Positions 53,060 through 63,509 of a stretch of 64,000 bases of DNA are shown piece by piece. Each line of letters opens with the position of its first letter. Position 1 is the first letter of the stretch. This DNA comes from Macrothele yani (lineage: Eukaryota; Arthropoda; Arachnida; Araneae; Macrothelidae). A model generated the notes under the pieces. The model saw nothing but the letters and a program-made list of their open reading frames with translations, searched no databases and had not been told where the DNA came from. The translations under genes were made by a program, and so were the position numbers. The DNA lies in assembly GCA_039090855.1 (NCBI GenBank), contig CM077013.1, positions 142,993,240-143,057,239 of the forward strand, given 5' to 3'.

Positions 53060-54076
53060 AATACAATAGACATGATAAGAACATGATCTGGACTGTATGC
53101 TAGCGTGAGGAATCAGCTTAAATACAATAGACATAATAAGAACATGATCTGGACTGTATGCTAGCGAGAGGAATCAGCTTAAATACAATAGACATAATAA
53201 GAACATGATCTGGACTGTATGCTAGCGAAAGGAATCAGCTTAAATACAATAGACATAATAAGAACACGATCTGGACTGTATGCTAGCGAGAGGAATCAGC
53301 TTAAATACAATAGACATAATAAGAACATGATCTGGACTGTATGCTAGCGAGAGGAATCAGCTTAAATACAATAGACATAATAAGAACATGATCTGGACTG
53401 TATGCTAGCGAGAGGAATCAGCTTAAATACAATAGACATAATAAGAACATGATCTGGACTGTATGCTAGCGAGAGGAATCAGCTTAAATACAGTAGACAT
53501 AATAAGAACATGATCTGGACTTAAATACAATAGATATAATAAGAACATGATCTGGACTGTATGCTAGCGAGACGAATCAGCTTAAATACAATAAACATAA
53601 TAAAAACACGATCTGGACTGTATGCTAGCGAGAGGAATCAGCTTAAATACAATAGATATAATAAGAACATGATCTGGACTGTATGCTAGCGAGAGGAATC
53701 AGCTTAAGTACAATAGACATAATAAGAACATGATCTGGACTGTATGCTAGCGAGAGGAATCAGCTTAAATACAATAGACATAATAAGAACATGATCTGGA
53801 CTGTATGCTAGCGAGAGGAATCAGCTTAAGTACAATAGACATAATAAGAACATGATCTGGACTGTATGCTAGCGAGAGGAATCAGCTTAAATACAATAGA
53901 CATAATAAGAACATGATCTGGACTGTATGCTAGCGAGAGGAATCAGCTTAAGTACAATAGACATAATAAGAACATGATCTGGATTGTATGCTAGCGAGAG
54001 GAATCAGCTTAAATACAATATACATAATAAGAACATGATCTGGACTGTATGCTAGCGAGAGGAATCATCTTAAATG
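53060..54076 (+). repeat. 61-bp minisatellite, about 17 units
   Basis: The unit contains ACAATAGACATAATAAGAAC, ATGATCTGGACTGTATGC and TAGCGAGAGGAATCAGCTTA. Copies are nearly identical, and one (about 53515) lacks about 26 bp. No protein is encoded. Confidence 0.96.
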
Positions 54077-54114
54077 CTAGTTCTCAAAGCTGTTCTTTGG
54101 TTCGAACCGCGCTA

Positions 54115-55130
54115 CGCAATTTGGAGTTGTTAAACAACGGACTACGTGTTGTCTATTTGTCAATATGGAGTTGTCTTGCACAGGAGTACATGCTATCCAT
54201 TCGGAAGTTTGGAGTTGTCTTGCAGAGGAGTGCCTGCGGTCTTTTTGGGTATTGAAAATTGTCTTGCAGAGGAGTACCTGAGGTGTATTTGAACTTTTGA
54301 AGTTGTCTTAAAGAGGGGTATGTGTTGTCTATTAGTCAATTTGAAGTTGCCTCGCAGAGGAGTACGTGCTGTTTATTAGAGGTGTCTTGCGTAGGAGTAC
54401 GTGCTCTCTATTTGACAGTTTGGAATTGTCTCGGAAAGGAGTGCCTTCGGTCTATTTGCCCATTGAAAGCTGTCTTGCAGAGGAGTACGTGCTGTGTATT
54501 TGCCAATTTACTGTTGTCTTGAAGAGAAGTACCTGAGGTCAATCTGCCCTTTAGAAGTTGTCTTGAAGATGAGTATGTGCTATCTATCAGTCAATTTGAA
54601 GTTGTCTCGCAGAGGACGACGTGCTGTTTATTTGTCAGTTTTGAGAGGTGCCTTGCGTAGGAGTACGTGTTCTCTATTTGGCAGTTTGGAGTTGTCTTGC
54701 AAAGGAGTGCCTGCGGTCTATTTGGCCATTGAAAATTGTCTTGCATAGGAGTACGTGCTGTCTATTAATCAATTTGAAGTTGTCTCGTAAAGTAGGACGT
54801 GCTGTTTATTTGCCAATTTGGAGTTGTCTTGCAGAAGAGTACCTGAGGTATATTTGCCCTTTTGAAGTTATCTTGAAGAGGAGTATGTGTTGTCTGTTAG
54901 TCAATTTGAAGTTGTCTCGCAGAGGAGTACATGCTGTTTTTTTGTCAGTTTAGAGGTGTCTTGCGTAGGAGTACGGGCTCTTCATTTGGTAGTATAGAGC
55001 TGTCGTGCAAAGGAGTGCCTGCGGTCTATTTGCCCATTGAAAGCTGTCTTGCAGAGGAGTACGTGCTGTCTATTTGCCAATTTGGAGTTGCCATGCAAAG
55101 AGTACGTGCTGTCTTTTTGCCAATCATGGG
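54115..55130 (+). repeat. 44-bp minisatellite with seven-unit higher order
   Basis: The unit GAGTTGTCTTGCAGAGGAGT...CTATTTGCCAATTTG recurs every 44 bp (for example 54124, 54168, 54212 and 54256), about 23 units. Distinct unit types (AGGTGTCTTGCGTAGG; GAGTGCCTGCGG; CTGAGGT) recur in a fixed order about every 308 bp (near 54645 and 54953). The open frames of 66-101 codons here only reflect this periodicity. Confidence 0.93.
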
Positions 55131-55511
55131 TACCGTTGAAGCGTTACAGGGTACATGTGCTACTGGTGTGCTGTTTGGATTTCGACAATGATGGCACGTC
55201 TATGAGAAACCAGTTCGAAGCGCGTTACAATCTCAAAATTCTGCTAAACACGAAGCACTGTCTTCATTTCGAATTTCCCACTTTTTGGAATAGGAAGTGC
55301 AGGCTCATTAGTGTGAAATCGCGTTTCTTGATGTACAGATTTTTTTCAGAAGGGCTGTATTTTATTGCCCACAGCATTTTGCTTGATGAAACGGTGGTCG
55401 CGTGGATTCGCCGGGAATTTTCTGTAGTCCGCGATGCGGCTGGTTTCTTCTTCGTAATAGGTTCATGTAGAACATTTTGGCAACTCCTGGTTACCTTACT
55501 GATGCGTTGCT
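55131..55511. other. Unassigned sequence with an open frame
   Basis: A plus-strand frame continues from the minisatellite to 55513, about 110 codons outside the array, with segments such as FEARYNLKILLNTKHCLHFE. It has no family match I know and no clear start, so I do not call it a gene. Confidence 0.35.
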
Positions 55512-55870
55512 AAAACGTTTTCACATATTTTCTTCGCAATTAATGTATTCCCAAAGATGAAAATTTGCTCATCGATAAAACTAACCTTAGGTTATAGCAT
55601 GGGATACTTAATACTTGCTAAAACATAACTACGATTAAGCAATCCAACATTTATTTGTCTACTGACGTCATCAACGTGCAGGACGCGCTGTGTATTAACA
55701 GGTATGAACATTACTCAAACAAAAACGACTGATTTTTAATATAATTATGGTTATATTTTAGCAAGTATTAAGTATTTCATGCAATAACATAAAGTTAATT
55801 TTATCGATGTGCAAATTTTCATCCTTGGGAATATATTAATTGCGGAGGAAATACGTAAAGAAGTTTTACC
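55512..55870. mobile_element. Palindromic MITE with about 125-bp arms
   Basis: The arms at about 55512-55638 and 55738-55870 are inverted copies (CGCAATTAAT.TATTCCCAA, GATGAAAATTTGC.CATCGAT and AATACTTGCTAAAA in both). About 95-100 bp lie between. The ends are TAAAAC...GTTTTA. There is no coding region. This fold-back structure is typical of a MITE. The superfamily is unknown. Confidence 0.8.
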
Positions 55871-56529
55871 ATTAGAAACATTAGGCAGAGATTTTAGATG
55901 GAACCAATTTAAGAGCAACTAACTCGTATGAGAAAATTATTGTATATGGATCAGCTTCAATAGCGTGGCACACAATGCTGCTGTATACCAATAACGGACG
56001 CTCCGATCGTCACATTGCATTCAATTTAGATTCTTGCAATACGTACAGACTAATTCAGTGGATTTTAGGCTCTCCCTTGGTCTTACATGCAATAGTTTGC
56101 AAATTAAACATAGTGATGTGCCAAACTGTAAATTTTGCGCAGATGTCCGCACTTATTAATCATCGTAACGAAACACACCTCACTTGTAATATTACGATTA
56201 TTAATGAAAAAGCGAAATCTCAGTTGAACACCATATCCATGAAAGAACGAAGCCAAACTTTTAAACATTAGATATCAGTTCAGTGCAAAAGCATAGGAAG
56301 AATTTAAACACAGCAACCAGGATGAGTTCAAATCAACATTTATAACATTACAGCATAGCCAAAGATCAGTAATCTTTGACATCCCTTCACACACTGAGCA
56401 CTTACTGAATAATGACCTCCTACCTAACACTTCATTTGCCCTCTTTTCACCCGGTGAACGGCAAACACTCGTCCTGGCATCGAATCCAGGAGAAGTTCGT
56501 ATAGTTTTGTTGCGATCTGGAATTAAGTT
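55871..56529. other. Intergenic sequence, nothing recognised
   Basis: A 98-codon plus-strand open frame (55975-56271) and a minus-strand frame that overlaps the Tc1 scrap match no known family. Confidence 0.4.
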
Positions 56530-56790
56530 GTCTGTATTGCGCTTCACAGTTCCTGTATATAGGAGCAGTGTAGTGTGTCCGAATTCCTCATTTGGTTTTC
56601 CACAAGATCTCATGGATGTTCAATTGTGTTGAGATCAAAAGAGTTTGGAGGCAATTCAAAAGGTATCATATCATTATTGATTCGTCGAACCATTCCTGCA
56701 CGAACAGGTCCTATGACATGGGTATTATTGTTCTGGAAGAATCCATCCCTTTCTGGGGGACCTGCTCGTTATCACGAAACCTAATGGGAC
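56530..56790 (-). pseudogene. Tc1 transposase C-terminal scrap
   Basis: Read on minus: FFQNNNTHVIGPVRAGMVRR, PFELPPNSFDLNTIEHP, a stop, then DLVENQMRN. This matches the QQDNARPH ... SPDLNPIEHLWD region of Tc1 transposases. The second catalytic aspartate is asparagine here. No termini are visible. Confidence 0.7.
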
Positions 56791-57110
56791 TATTCGTCCT
56801 TTATTTATGTCTAGGCTATTACATTCATATTAAATTACACTGGGATTCTCATGGCTCTGGGAAATAAATCCTTTATTTTCACGAGAGACCCTCACAAAGA
56901 TGAACTGAGACTGAAATGATAATGATATCTATACAGATGAATAAAGCCCGGAAGTTGAGGCAGTAAAAATACTAAAAATGGGCAGGCAAATAAGCGAAAT
57001 AAGGCGTCAAAATAGGCATCAAAAATAGGCATTCATAGAAGTGGTCGAAAAATCCTGAATCATACACAGGTGTTAAGCTGAATTGGCAAAATCATTTATC
57101 AGATTATCAC

Positions 57111-58595
57111 TTACTTATTTTTGCGATTACACATAAGTACTAGGTGCTTTTTTAAGTGTTCGAACGTGAAACTCTGCCTTCTGTCACTTAGGATATGTTT
57201 TAGAAGCGAAAATGATCTTTCAACTTTTACGGAGGTAATTGGAGCGTATTTGAAACATGAGACAGTTGTAGGATCCATTTCAATAGAAGTTGAACTTTCG
57301 CCTTGGAGTATTTCAGCGATGACTTTGATTTTCTCCAAGTCATTATTTGCTGAAAGAATTCGTTTGTCATTTTTCACTCACGATTTGACCCTTTCTCCCG
57401 GGAACACATTTAATTGTACTAACTACATCATTTAATATTTTCAAGGCATTCACTAACGCTTCGTTCCTTTTTTCCAGCAAAGTAATCATATCGGGCAACT
57501 GCGAAAAGGGTGCTTGAATAAAAGTTAAATCGTTACGAATGGAATCTTTAGCTAGTATCTGTTGAGCATTGCGTATTGCGCAGAATTCATCCTCTTGAAA
57601 ACTGTTAACAATTTCAGCAATCTTGTTCAAATTAATTATTTGCGTAATATACAGCGGCTGATATCCATGTTCTCCATCTTGTCAAAATCGGTTTAGGCGG
57701 TAAAGCAAGATTTGGTTCCATCTCTTTGAATAAGTGAACTCGATGAGGAGCTTTAAGGAAAATTTTCTTCACATTACTCACTAACTTATCAATATCCGGA
57801 AATAACCCACGTACTTCCTCCGCTACTCTGTGGAGAGCATGAACCAAACAAGTTAAATGAAGCATTTTTGGAAAGAGAACTTTCAGGCTGTGGGCAGCCT
57901 TTTTCATATAAGGAGCTGCGTCTGTTAAAAACAATAATACATTTTCATACTTTATTCCGCCAGGCCAAAGAAGAGCTAATGAAGAGGCAAAAAGCTGAGA
58001 AATCGTGCTACTATTTGTTTTTGGAAGTTGTTCTGATGTAAGTAAGTAGATAGTTGAGGGCTGAGCAGGTTCCATTGTACCTATAATAACATTTGCCACA
58101 TACCTTCCCGTGGCGTCTGTTGTCTCATCGATACTGATCCAGATATTTTTATCCCCGACATCTTCTCTTATTTCTTTCATTATACCGACGTAGCAGGAAT
58201 CTAAGCATGTTTTCCGCAAAGTTGCTTCGCACGGAATATTTTCCTTTGTATATTTCTCAAAAAATTCTTCAGTGAATTATTTTCCAGCTTCCACAAAGGT
58301 ATTCCAGCATCTATAAAAGCATGGCACAAATCACTTGCAAACTGTGACTGCTTGCTCGAAGTAGAAGCGAATGACGAAATCAAACATGTCTTTTTTCACC
58401 AATCTTCCCAAGAACAGCAGCTTTATGTTTAGCTGTTGCCAAATGTTGTGAAATGAAGAATTTCTTTTCGTAATTCAGTTTCGTATCGCATATTTTACAA
58501 AACAACATAATTCCATCAGTGGACAAGATATCACTTCCATACTCTTGAACATACCGACTTAATTTAGCACTGGTTGAAGCAGCAGTTTTCGGCAT
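57111..58595 (-). pseudogene. hAT transposase (CGGBP1-like), few frameshifts
   Basis: The start MPKTAASTSAKLSRYVQEY (58595) is followed by a zinc-finger-like LFCKICDTKLNYEKKFFISQ and HLATAKHKA, as in CGGBP1-related hAT proteins. Next, WISIDETTDATGRYVANVI holds the first catalytic aspartate, LLFLTDAAPYMKKAAHSLK the second, and CLVHALHRVAEEVR the CxxH motif. ILTRWRTWISAAVYYAN follows. The C-terminal dimerisation region is KYAPITSVKVERSFSLLKHI. Breaks occur near 58380, 58210, 57631 and 57370, each apparently a small shift, so about 490 codons are nearly complete. It is probably a relatively young, recently inactivated copy. Confidence 0.88.
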
Positions 58596-58813
58596 TATTG
58601 TTTTACTTGGACGCAAGGCGAGATCTATTGGGTAGCGAACTAACAGAATCTTCCTCCCTTGTTTGGCACTTACGTTCAAGGTCTTATGTGTGTACATGCA
58701 TTCTTGGCTTTCACTCTAGCTTGATTGGTTACAATGTTATCTGACTGGATTCGGCTACTTCCGCCATGCGCAGAAACTATCATCTAGGATTCTAGGGAGA
58801 GCAAGACATAAAA

Positions 58814-59927
58814 CAGGGGTGCACAACCTTTTTATAAGTGGGGGCCAAGTTTATTTTTACATAATAAGTGGCGGGCCGCAAGTTACCTTTTCACATAGGC
58901 ACTTGCCAAACCTTACCGCTAAAGCTAATTTTACTATTATCCGAATAACCTATTTTACCAGCAGACAAAAAATGTGTTTCAATACCATTTTTGTGTCCTC
59001 TAAATGGTTTAAATCCATTTTTGAAGTTTTTTGGCAAATTGCGTTATTAAGTTATCAAATTACTGATTTACAATCAACTTACTCCTAATTGGAAAAGGTT
59101 TAGGGGTATATAAAATAAAATAATACTATCACAAGGTTGTAAAATTTTTATTTTTACAAAAAACAGAATTCTTAACATCAAAGTATATAAAAAATTAAAA
59201 TCAGTATATCGTCAAACTGACCATCAAATCAAGCAGTAGCCTAATGCTCCTAATGAGATGCTTGACATTGTTTATTTTTCAATAGTCTGTCAATATCAGG
59301 TTCAATGTTAGAGATGGTAATGCGCAAGTTTCCCTCCAATAGTGTATCACTTAAACGGGAACGACACTTTGACTTTATTTGTTTCATCAAAGAAAACGAT
59401 TGCTCGCATAAGTAGGTACTTCCAAACAACGTTGCCGTTTTTAAAGCATGATCTTTGAGCAATTTCATTTCTTTCGGTAAGTAATTTTTGTAAAATTCTA
59501 GGAGAGAAACTTCAGAGTATTTTGTTTTTAACTCATTGTTACACTGAAGATCAATTAATTCCATCTGGAAATCTAGTGGCACTGACGCAACGTCAGTAGT
59601 GAATGGTAGAGAAAACATATCAAACAAAACCTCAAATTTTCTTAAATCTTCAAATCGTCTTTTAAACTCATTGTGAAGGTCCACTACAAGAGATGCATAT
59701 TTAGCCACATTTACATGGAATTCAAATCTTTCAACAAAACTTTTCATTGTTGGAAAATTTGCTAGTTAACGAAACATTTTTATAATTTTCTTATTTCAAC
59801 TAGGGCCTACAATAATGGGAAAAAATCTCATCATTCACAATATATATATTCACGTTTTCAATAGTATAAAATATTTATCCGCGGGCCGCATAAACTGACT
59901 TTGAGGGCCGCGGGTTGTGCACCCCTG
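58814..59927 (-). mobile_element. hAT-type element nested in another hAT, 1.1 kb
   Basis: A perfect 15-bp terminal repeat, CAGGGGTGCACAACC, occurs at both ends. An 8-bp duplication, ACATAAAA, lies at 58806-58813 and 59928-59935. Subterminal GCGGGCCGC motifs are in inverted orientation. It carries only the end of a transposase and is an internally deleted copy of the Charlie-like hAT type. Confidence 0.95.
59250..59747 (-). pseudogene. hAT transposase C-terminal fragment, open frame
   Basis: The uninterrupted frame of 165 codons includes ELIDLQCNNELKTKYSEVSL, LPKEMKLLKDHALKTATLFG and the dimerisation signature STYLCEQSFSLMKQIKSKCR plus RSRLSDTLLEGNLRI. It resembles the C-terminal third of hAT transposases of the GTF2IRD2/ZBED-related type. 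The N-terminus and catalytic core are deleted. The open frame fits a recent internal deletion. Confidence 0.85.
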
Positions 59928-60380
59928 ACATAAAATGAGATGCCGACCATCGTAGACTCTGCCCATGCGTCTGCCACCGCTGCTAAAATTGGAGCACCTC
60001 GTTTTGAATGTACCGATTATACTCGTGTTTGCTTTCAGATGTCTGCCGACTGTGATTTCGTCTTAGAGAAAATGCCACCTACCTTATGGTTTGTACACCT
60101 ATACCCTAAAAATGAGTTTTTAAAAGAAATGAATAACTTAAAAAGAATTACGTGTTTACCCGGAAACACTACGTACTGCATGCTAGATTGTTATCAAAAC
60201 TTTGATTTTATCGCATTCTTAAGAAGAAATCATTTTTTAATAGTGCATTTGTTATAGGCAAAAAAAAAAAAAAAAAAAAAGGATTAAAACATAAAAAGGC
60301 ATTTTCTTCAAATATGAGCCGAAAAGGCAAACAAAGCATTTTAAGGCATTTTGCCTCAACTTCCGGGCTTTACAGATGAG

Positions 60381-60639
60381 TATGATACAAACCTATAGCA
60401 CTTGGGTGGGTGTTATGGTGATGATTCTGGGCAGGAGTCATCTTCCGCTTCATGGCTCCGCTGCTATATTTTACCAGGAACTGTTCTTGCCTAGCGACGA
60501 ATTGTTTAGTCATCTCGATGAGACCCTGTCTCGCTCTTGGAAAACCGAACAGGATTGGGATACTTTTCGTCTTTTCCAATTATGGAACGAGACTTTTCTT
60601 CTCACTGAAAGAGAATTACAGTCAAGGATCATGTGGACC
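60381..60639. other. Right flank of hAT, unassigned
   Basis: Open frames lie on both strands (60376-60807 on plus, 60370-60579 on minus), neither recognised. Part of the plus frame overlaps a Tc1 scrap read in another frame, so I do not call it a gene. Confidence 0.35.
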
Positions 60640-60898
60640 ACGCCTTCGGACCAGGAAAAGCTCTGGACAATCGTGGACAGCGGCATCTGGCACGTATTGC
60701 AAAATCCTCCAGGCGGGCAACATTGCCAGAAATCACAGCGTAATTCAATGCTGGGGCCAGTAGTAGCATCAGCGTTCGCACAGTACAGCGTTCCATCTTT
60801 TATATGAGGGTGTCACCGTTGACTCGACTACACAAGGCTGTGAACCTCACCTGGGCTCGGGAACACAAGGCTGTGAGCCTCACCTGGGCTCGAGACTT
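60640..60898 (+). pseudogene. Tc1 transposase N-terminal scrap
   Basis: In frame from about 60663: NRGQRHLARIAKSSRRATLP, EIT, a stop, FNAGASSSISVRTVQRSIF, PLTRLHKAVNLTWAREHKA. This is the second helix-turn-helix region and the following segment of Tc1 transposases. A 33-bp duplication (CACAAGGCTGTGA.CCTCACC, twice, 60829-60895) comes just before the minisatellite. Confidence 0.72.
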
Positions 60899-61480
60899 AG
60901 GCCTATGAGCATTCTACAACTGATAGGCCTATGAGCATTTTTAGCAACTGATAGGCCTATGAGCATTTTTAGCAACTGATAGGCCTATGAGCATTTTTAG
61001 CAACTGATAGGCCTATGAGCATTTTTAGCAACTGATAGGCCTATGAGCATTCTACAACTCACAGGCCTATGAGTATTTTTAGCAACTGATAGGCCTAAGA
61101 GCATTCTACAACTGATGATGCCTATAAGCATTTTTTAGCAACTCACAGGCCTATGAGCATTTTTAAGAACTCATAGGCCTATGAGCATTTTTAGCAACTC
61201 ATAGGCCTATGAGCATTCTACAACTGATAGGCCTATGAGCATTTTTAGCAACTCATAGGCCTATGCGCATTCTACAACTGATAGGCCTATGAGCATTTTT
61301 AAGAACTCATAGGGCTATGAGCATTTTTAGCAACTCATAGGCCTATGAGCACTTTTAGCAATTCATAGGCCTATGAGCATTCTACAACTGATAGGCCTGT
61401 GAGCATTTTTAGCAACTCATAGGCCTATGCGCATTCTACAACTGATAGGCCTATGAGCCGTTTTAGCATTTCATAGGCTA
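60899..61480 (+). repeat. 26-28-bp minisatellite, AGGCCTATGAGCA units
   Basis: AGGCCTATGAGCATTTTTAG with CAACT(C/G)AT, alternating with AGGCCTATGAGCATTCTACA units, makes about 21 copies. Each contains the palindrome ATAGGCCTAT. The motif AACTCATAGGCCTATGAGCA resembles the reverse SINE-A segment AACTCAATGGGCTATAAGCA. The array continues at 61642-61760, beyond the tRNA-like insertion. Confidence 0.92.
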
Positions 61481-61483
61481 TAA

Positions 61484-61641
61484 AGAAGTAAATTTCTCCG
61501 TCAATTTTGTCCACGCCTGGCATCGGACCCGGGTCCTCTCATTCCTGAATAAGTCGCTCTCCCAACTGAGCTACGCGGACGTATGCTCTCGCTACTATCT
61601 GCCTTTATTTCATGTGTGTCCTGCGGTGCAGGCACGTCACA
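61484..61641 (-). repeat. tRNA-like repeat C, copy 2
   Basis: The minus-strand core (about 61506-61580) reads GTCCGCGTAGCTCAGTTGGG, AGAGCG and CCGGGTCCGATGCC. The acceptor (GTCCGCG/CGTGGAC) and D stems (GCTC/GAGC) fit well. The anticodon arm does not, and the T stem has one mismatch. It interrupts the minisatellite. It shares its flanks with the 7.4-kb copy. Confidence 0.7.
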
Positions 61642-61760
61642 AGGCCTATGAGTATTCTGCAACTCATAGACCTGTGAGTATTCTAGAACTCATAGACCTG
61701 TGAGCATTTTTAGCAACTCACAGGCCTATGAGCACGACCGTGAGCAACTCATAGGCCTCT
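61642..61760 (+). repeat. Right part of the AGGCCTATGAGCA minisatellite
   Basis: More divergent units (AGACCTGTGAGTATTCTAG and similar) are followed by a unit that merges into a reverse SINE-A (GACCGTGAGCAACTCATAGG). Confidence 0.85.
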
Positions 61761-61920
61761 GAGCATTCTCCCGTCCCTAATTTTGGGTCACTGATTCTAG
61801 GAAAGGGGAGAGCTTGCGTCCCGCGCTTTACCAATGCTACATGCGGTACTGGATCCAGGATCGATCTCGAATGAATGGTCAGAATCTCTTATTTCAGACC
61901 ACTGGACAACCCGGGTGGCG
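61733..61920 (-). mobile_element. Divergent SINE-A at the minisatellite edge
   Basis: In reverse: ACCGTGAGCAACTCA, CCCGTCCCTAATTTTGGGTC and a GGAAAGGGGAGAGC body. The degenerate head has GAATGGTCAGAATCTC, CAGACCACTGGACAACC and GGGTGGCGG. Its tail segment is continuous with the minisatellite units. Confidence 0.7.
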
Positions 61921-62190
61921 GTGCACGAAATTTTGACATAAGACCTATAAAAATACTACTCCTTTTATCCCTTTCATGAAAAGGGAATAGCTTTTCAGAT
62001 CACGTCTGCAGGAAGGAATGTTCAAAGATGTATACTCTTAACCTCACGTTTTCAAAGAAGACCATCGCCCGAGAATAAAAAGAACAAACAAAAGTGTTCC
62101 TAAAGTACCGCAATACTCTTTGTTAAATTCAAAGAATATGGTTTGACTAAAACAGGGAATATTGCGGTTCAATAATTTTATACCCAAATA

Positions 62191-63509
62191 TACAGGGTGT
62201 CCATAAAGTCTATTCCACATAACAAAAATTAATATAAAAAAATCTATGTGAGTTAAAATAAAATGGTTGGCAATACAATATAGCAGCACTCAAAGTATTT
62301 TTCTGTTCTTTAGGTGAGCGCTACTGCTGAATGAGAGGAGCATTTCGTCGATAATGGCTTCCATGCAAAAAAAGTGGCGTGCGTGTTGTGGTTTCGTGAG
62401 ACCAAATCGGCGGTTAGTGTCCAGCGTCATTTCAGAAAAGAGTACAGACGATCACCACCGGATCAAAAAAGCATAAAATCTTGGTATGAAAAGTTTAAAG
62501 TGACGGGTGGTGTTGGCGATCTCCCCCGAGCGGGGCGACCACCGGTTACACAAGAGACAGCTGCAGATGTTCAGGAGACATTTCTACGAAGCCGCAGGAA
62601 ATCAATTCGTCGTGCTTCACTGGAAACTGAGACACCCAGTGCCAAGGTTCACAAAATTTTACGCTAGCATTTTCATATGTATGATTATAACGTGCAGAAC
62701 GTTCAAGCTCTTCAGCCTGATGACCGGCCTCGCCGTACTGCATTTGCGACGGAGATGTTGCAGCTCATAGCTCATGATAGTGATTATCTGCACCGTGTCT
62801 CTGTTTCTCAGATGAAGTTACATTCCACGTCTCTGGTACAGTTAACAGGCACAATGTGCGAATCTGGAGATCAGAATTTTCTCCATTATGTCATCGAACA
62901 ACAGAGGGCTATCTCGAGAGTGAACGTATGGTGCGGCCTGATGCATGACATAATCATCTGACCCTTCTTTTACAGAGCCCACGGTAACATGTAACGTGTA
63001 CCTGGACATGAACTTTTTGTAGCACCTCAGTTGCATGCACTCCAACTTTCGGTTATTTTCCTACGAGATGGTGCCCCACCACACTGGTGAATAATGGTTC
63101 TTTAGTTCCTGAATTCCACGTTTCCGGAGAGATGAATTGGCCGCGACAGTCCCATGGCGTGGCCAATTCGATTTCCTGATATAACCCCTCTAGACTTTTT
63201 CCTGTGGGATTTTGTGAAAGATCAAGTTTCCTCTATAGCAGTGTTCCAGATGACGAGAGGTAGAAGAGCAGAATAACGGACGTAACTAATTTTGTCTCTG
63301 TTGAGATGTTAAACGAAACATGGCGTGAAATTGCATATCGCTTAGATGTCCTGCGAGCCACAAATGTCCACAATGTGGAGGTGCAGCGACACTGGGAATA
63401 AAGCTTTCGTTGTGTACCATCATTGTCGTGAAGTCCCTTTCTTGTACCTGTAATACATCTTTTTATATTAATTTTTTGCAATGTGGGAAAGACTTCATGG
63501 ACACCTTAC
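62191..63509 (+). mobile_element. mariner-type (DD41D) element, 1.3 kb
   Basis: The termini are CAGGGTGTCCATAAAGTCT (from 62193) and, from the right, TAAGGTGTCCATGAAGTCT. They then share TTCC(A/C)CAT. The transposase lies in plus orientation between. The ends and spacing fit the DD41D group of the IS630-Tc1-mariner superfamily. Confidence 0.85.
62374..63470 (+). pseudogene. DD41D-type transposase, several breaks
   Basis: The open frame VLWFRETKSAVSVQRHFRKE, PPDQKSIKSWYEKF and GDLPRAGRPPVTQETAADVQ runs to KVHKILR and a stop (62667). This is the DNA-binding part. Later motifs are in other frames: FSDEVTFHVSGTVNRHNVRI (first aspartate, about 62805), RDGAPPHW (second, about 63070) and FPDITPLDFFLWDFVKDQV (third, about 63190). 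Exactly 41 codon positions separate the last two aspartates. Stops also occur inside. It is inactive but fairly complete. Confidence 0.85.

Larger units (their letters stand above)
56942..60372 (-). mobile_element. hAT transposon, 3.4 kb, containing a nested hAT
   Basis: The termini TAAAGCCCGGAAGTTGAGGC are the same on both ends (the right end read inward). An 8-bp target duplication, CAGATGAA (56934-56941) and CAGATGAG (60373-60380), differs in one base. Subterminal AAGGCATTTT motifs repeat near both ends. The transposase is on minus; a 1.1-kb second hAT splits the 5' region at 58814. Confidence 0.93.

Noticed and set aside
54049..55191. Several plus-strand frames with repeated Cys/Leu-rich peptides
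   Set aside because: They follow the 44-bp minisatellite in three frames with no start context.
59940..60257. 105-codon plus-strand open frame in the hAT 5' region
   Set aside because: It lies opposite the transposase strand inside the element and matches no family that I recognise.
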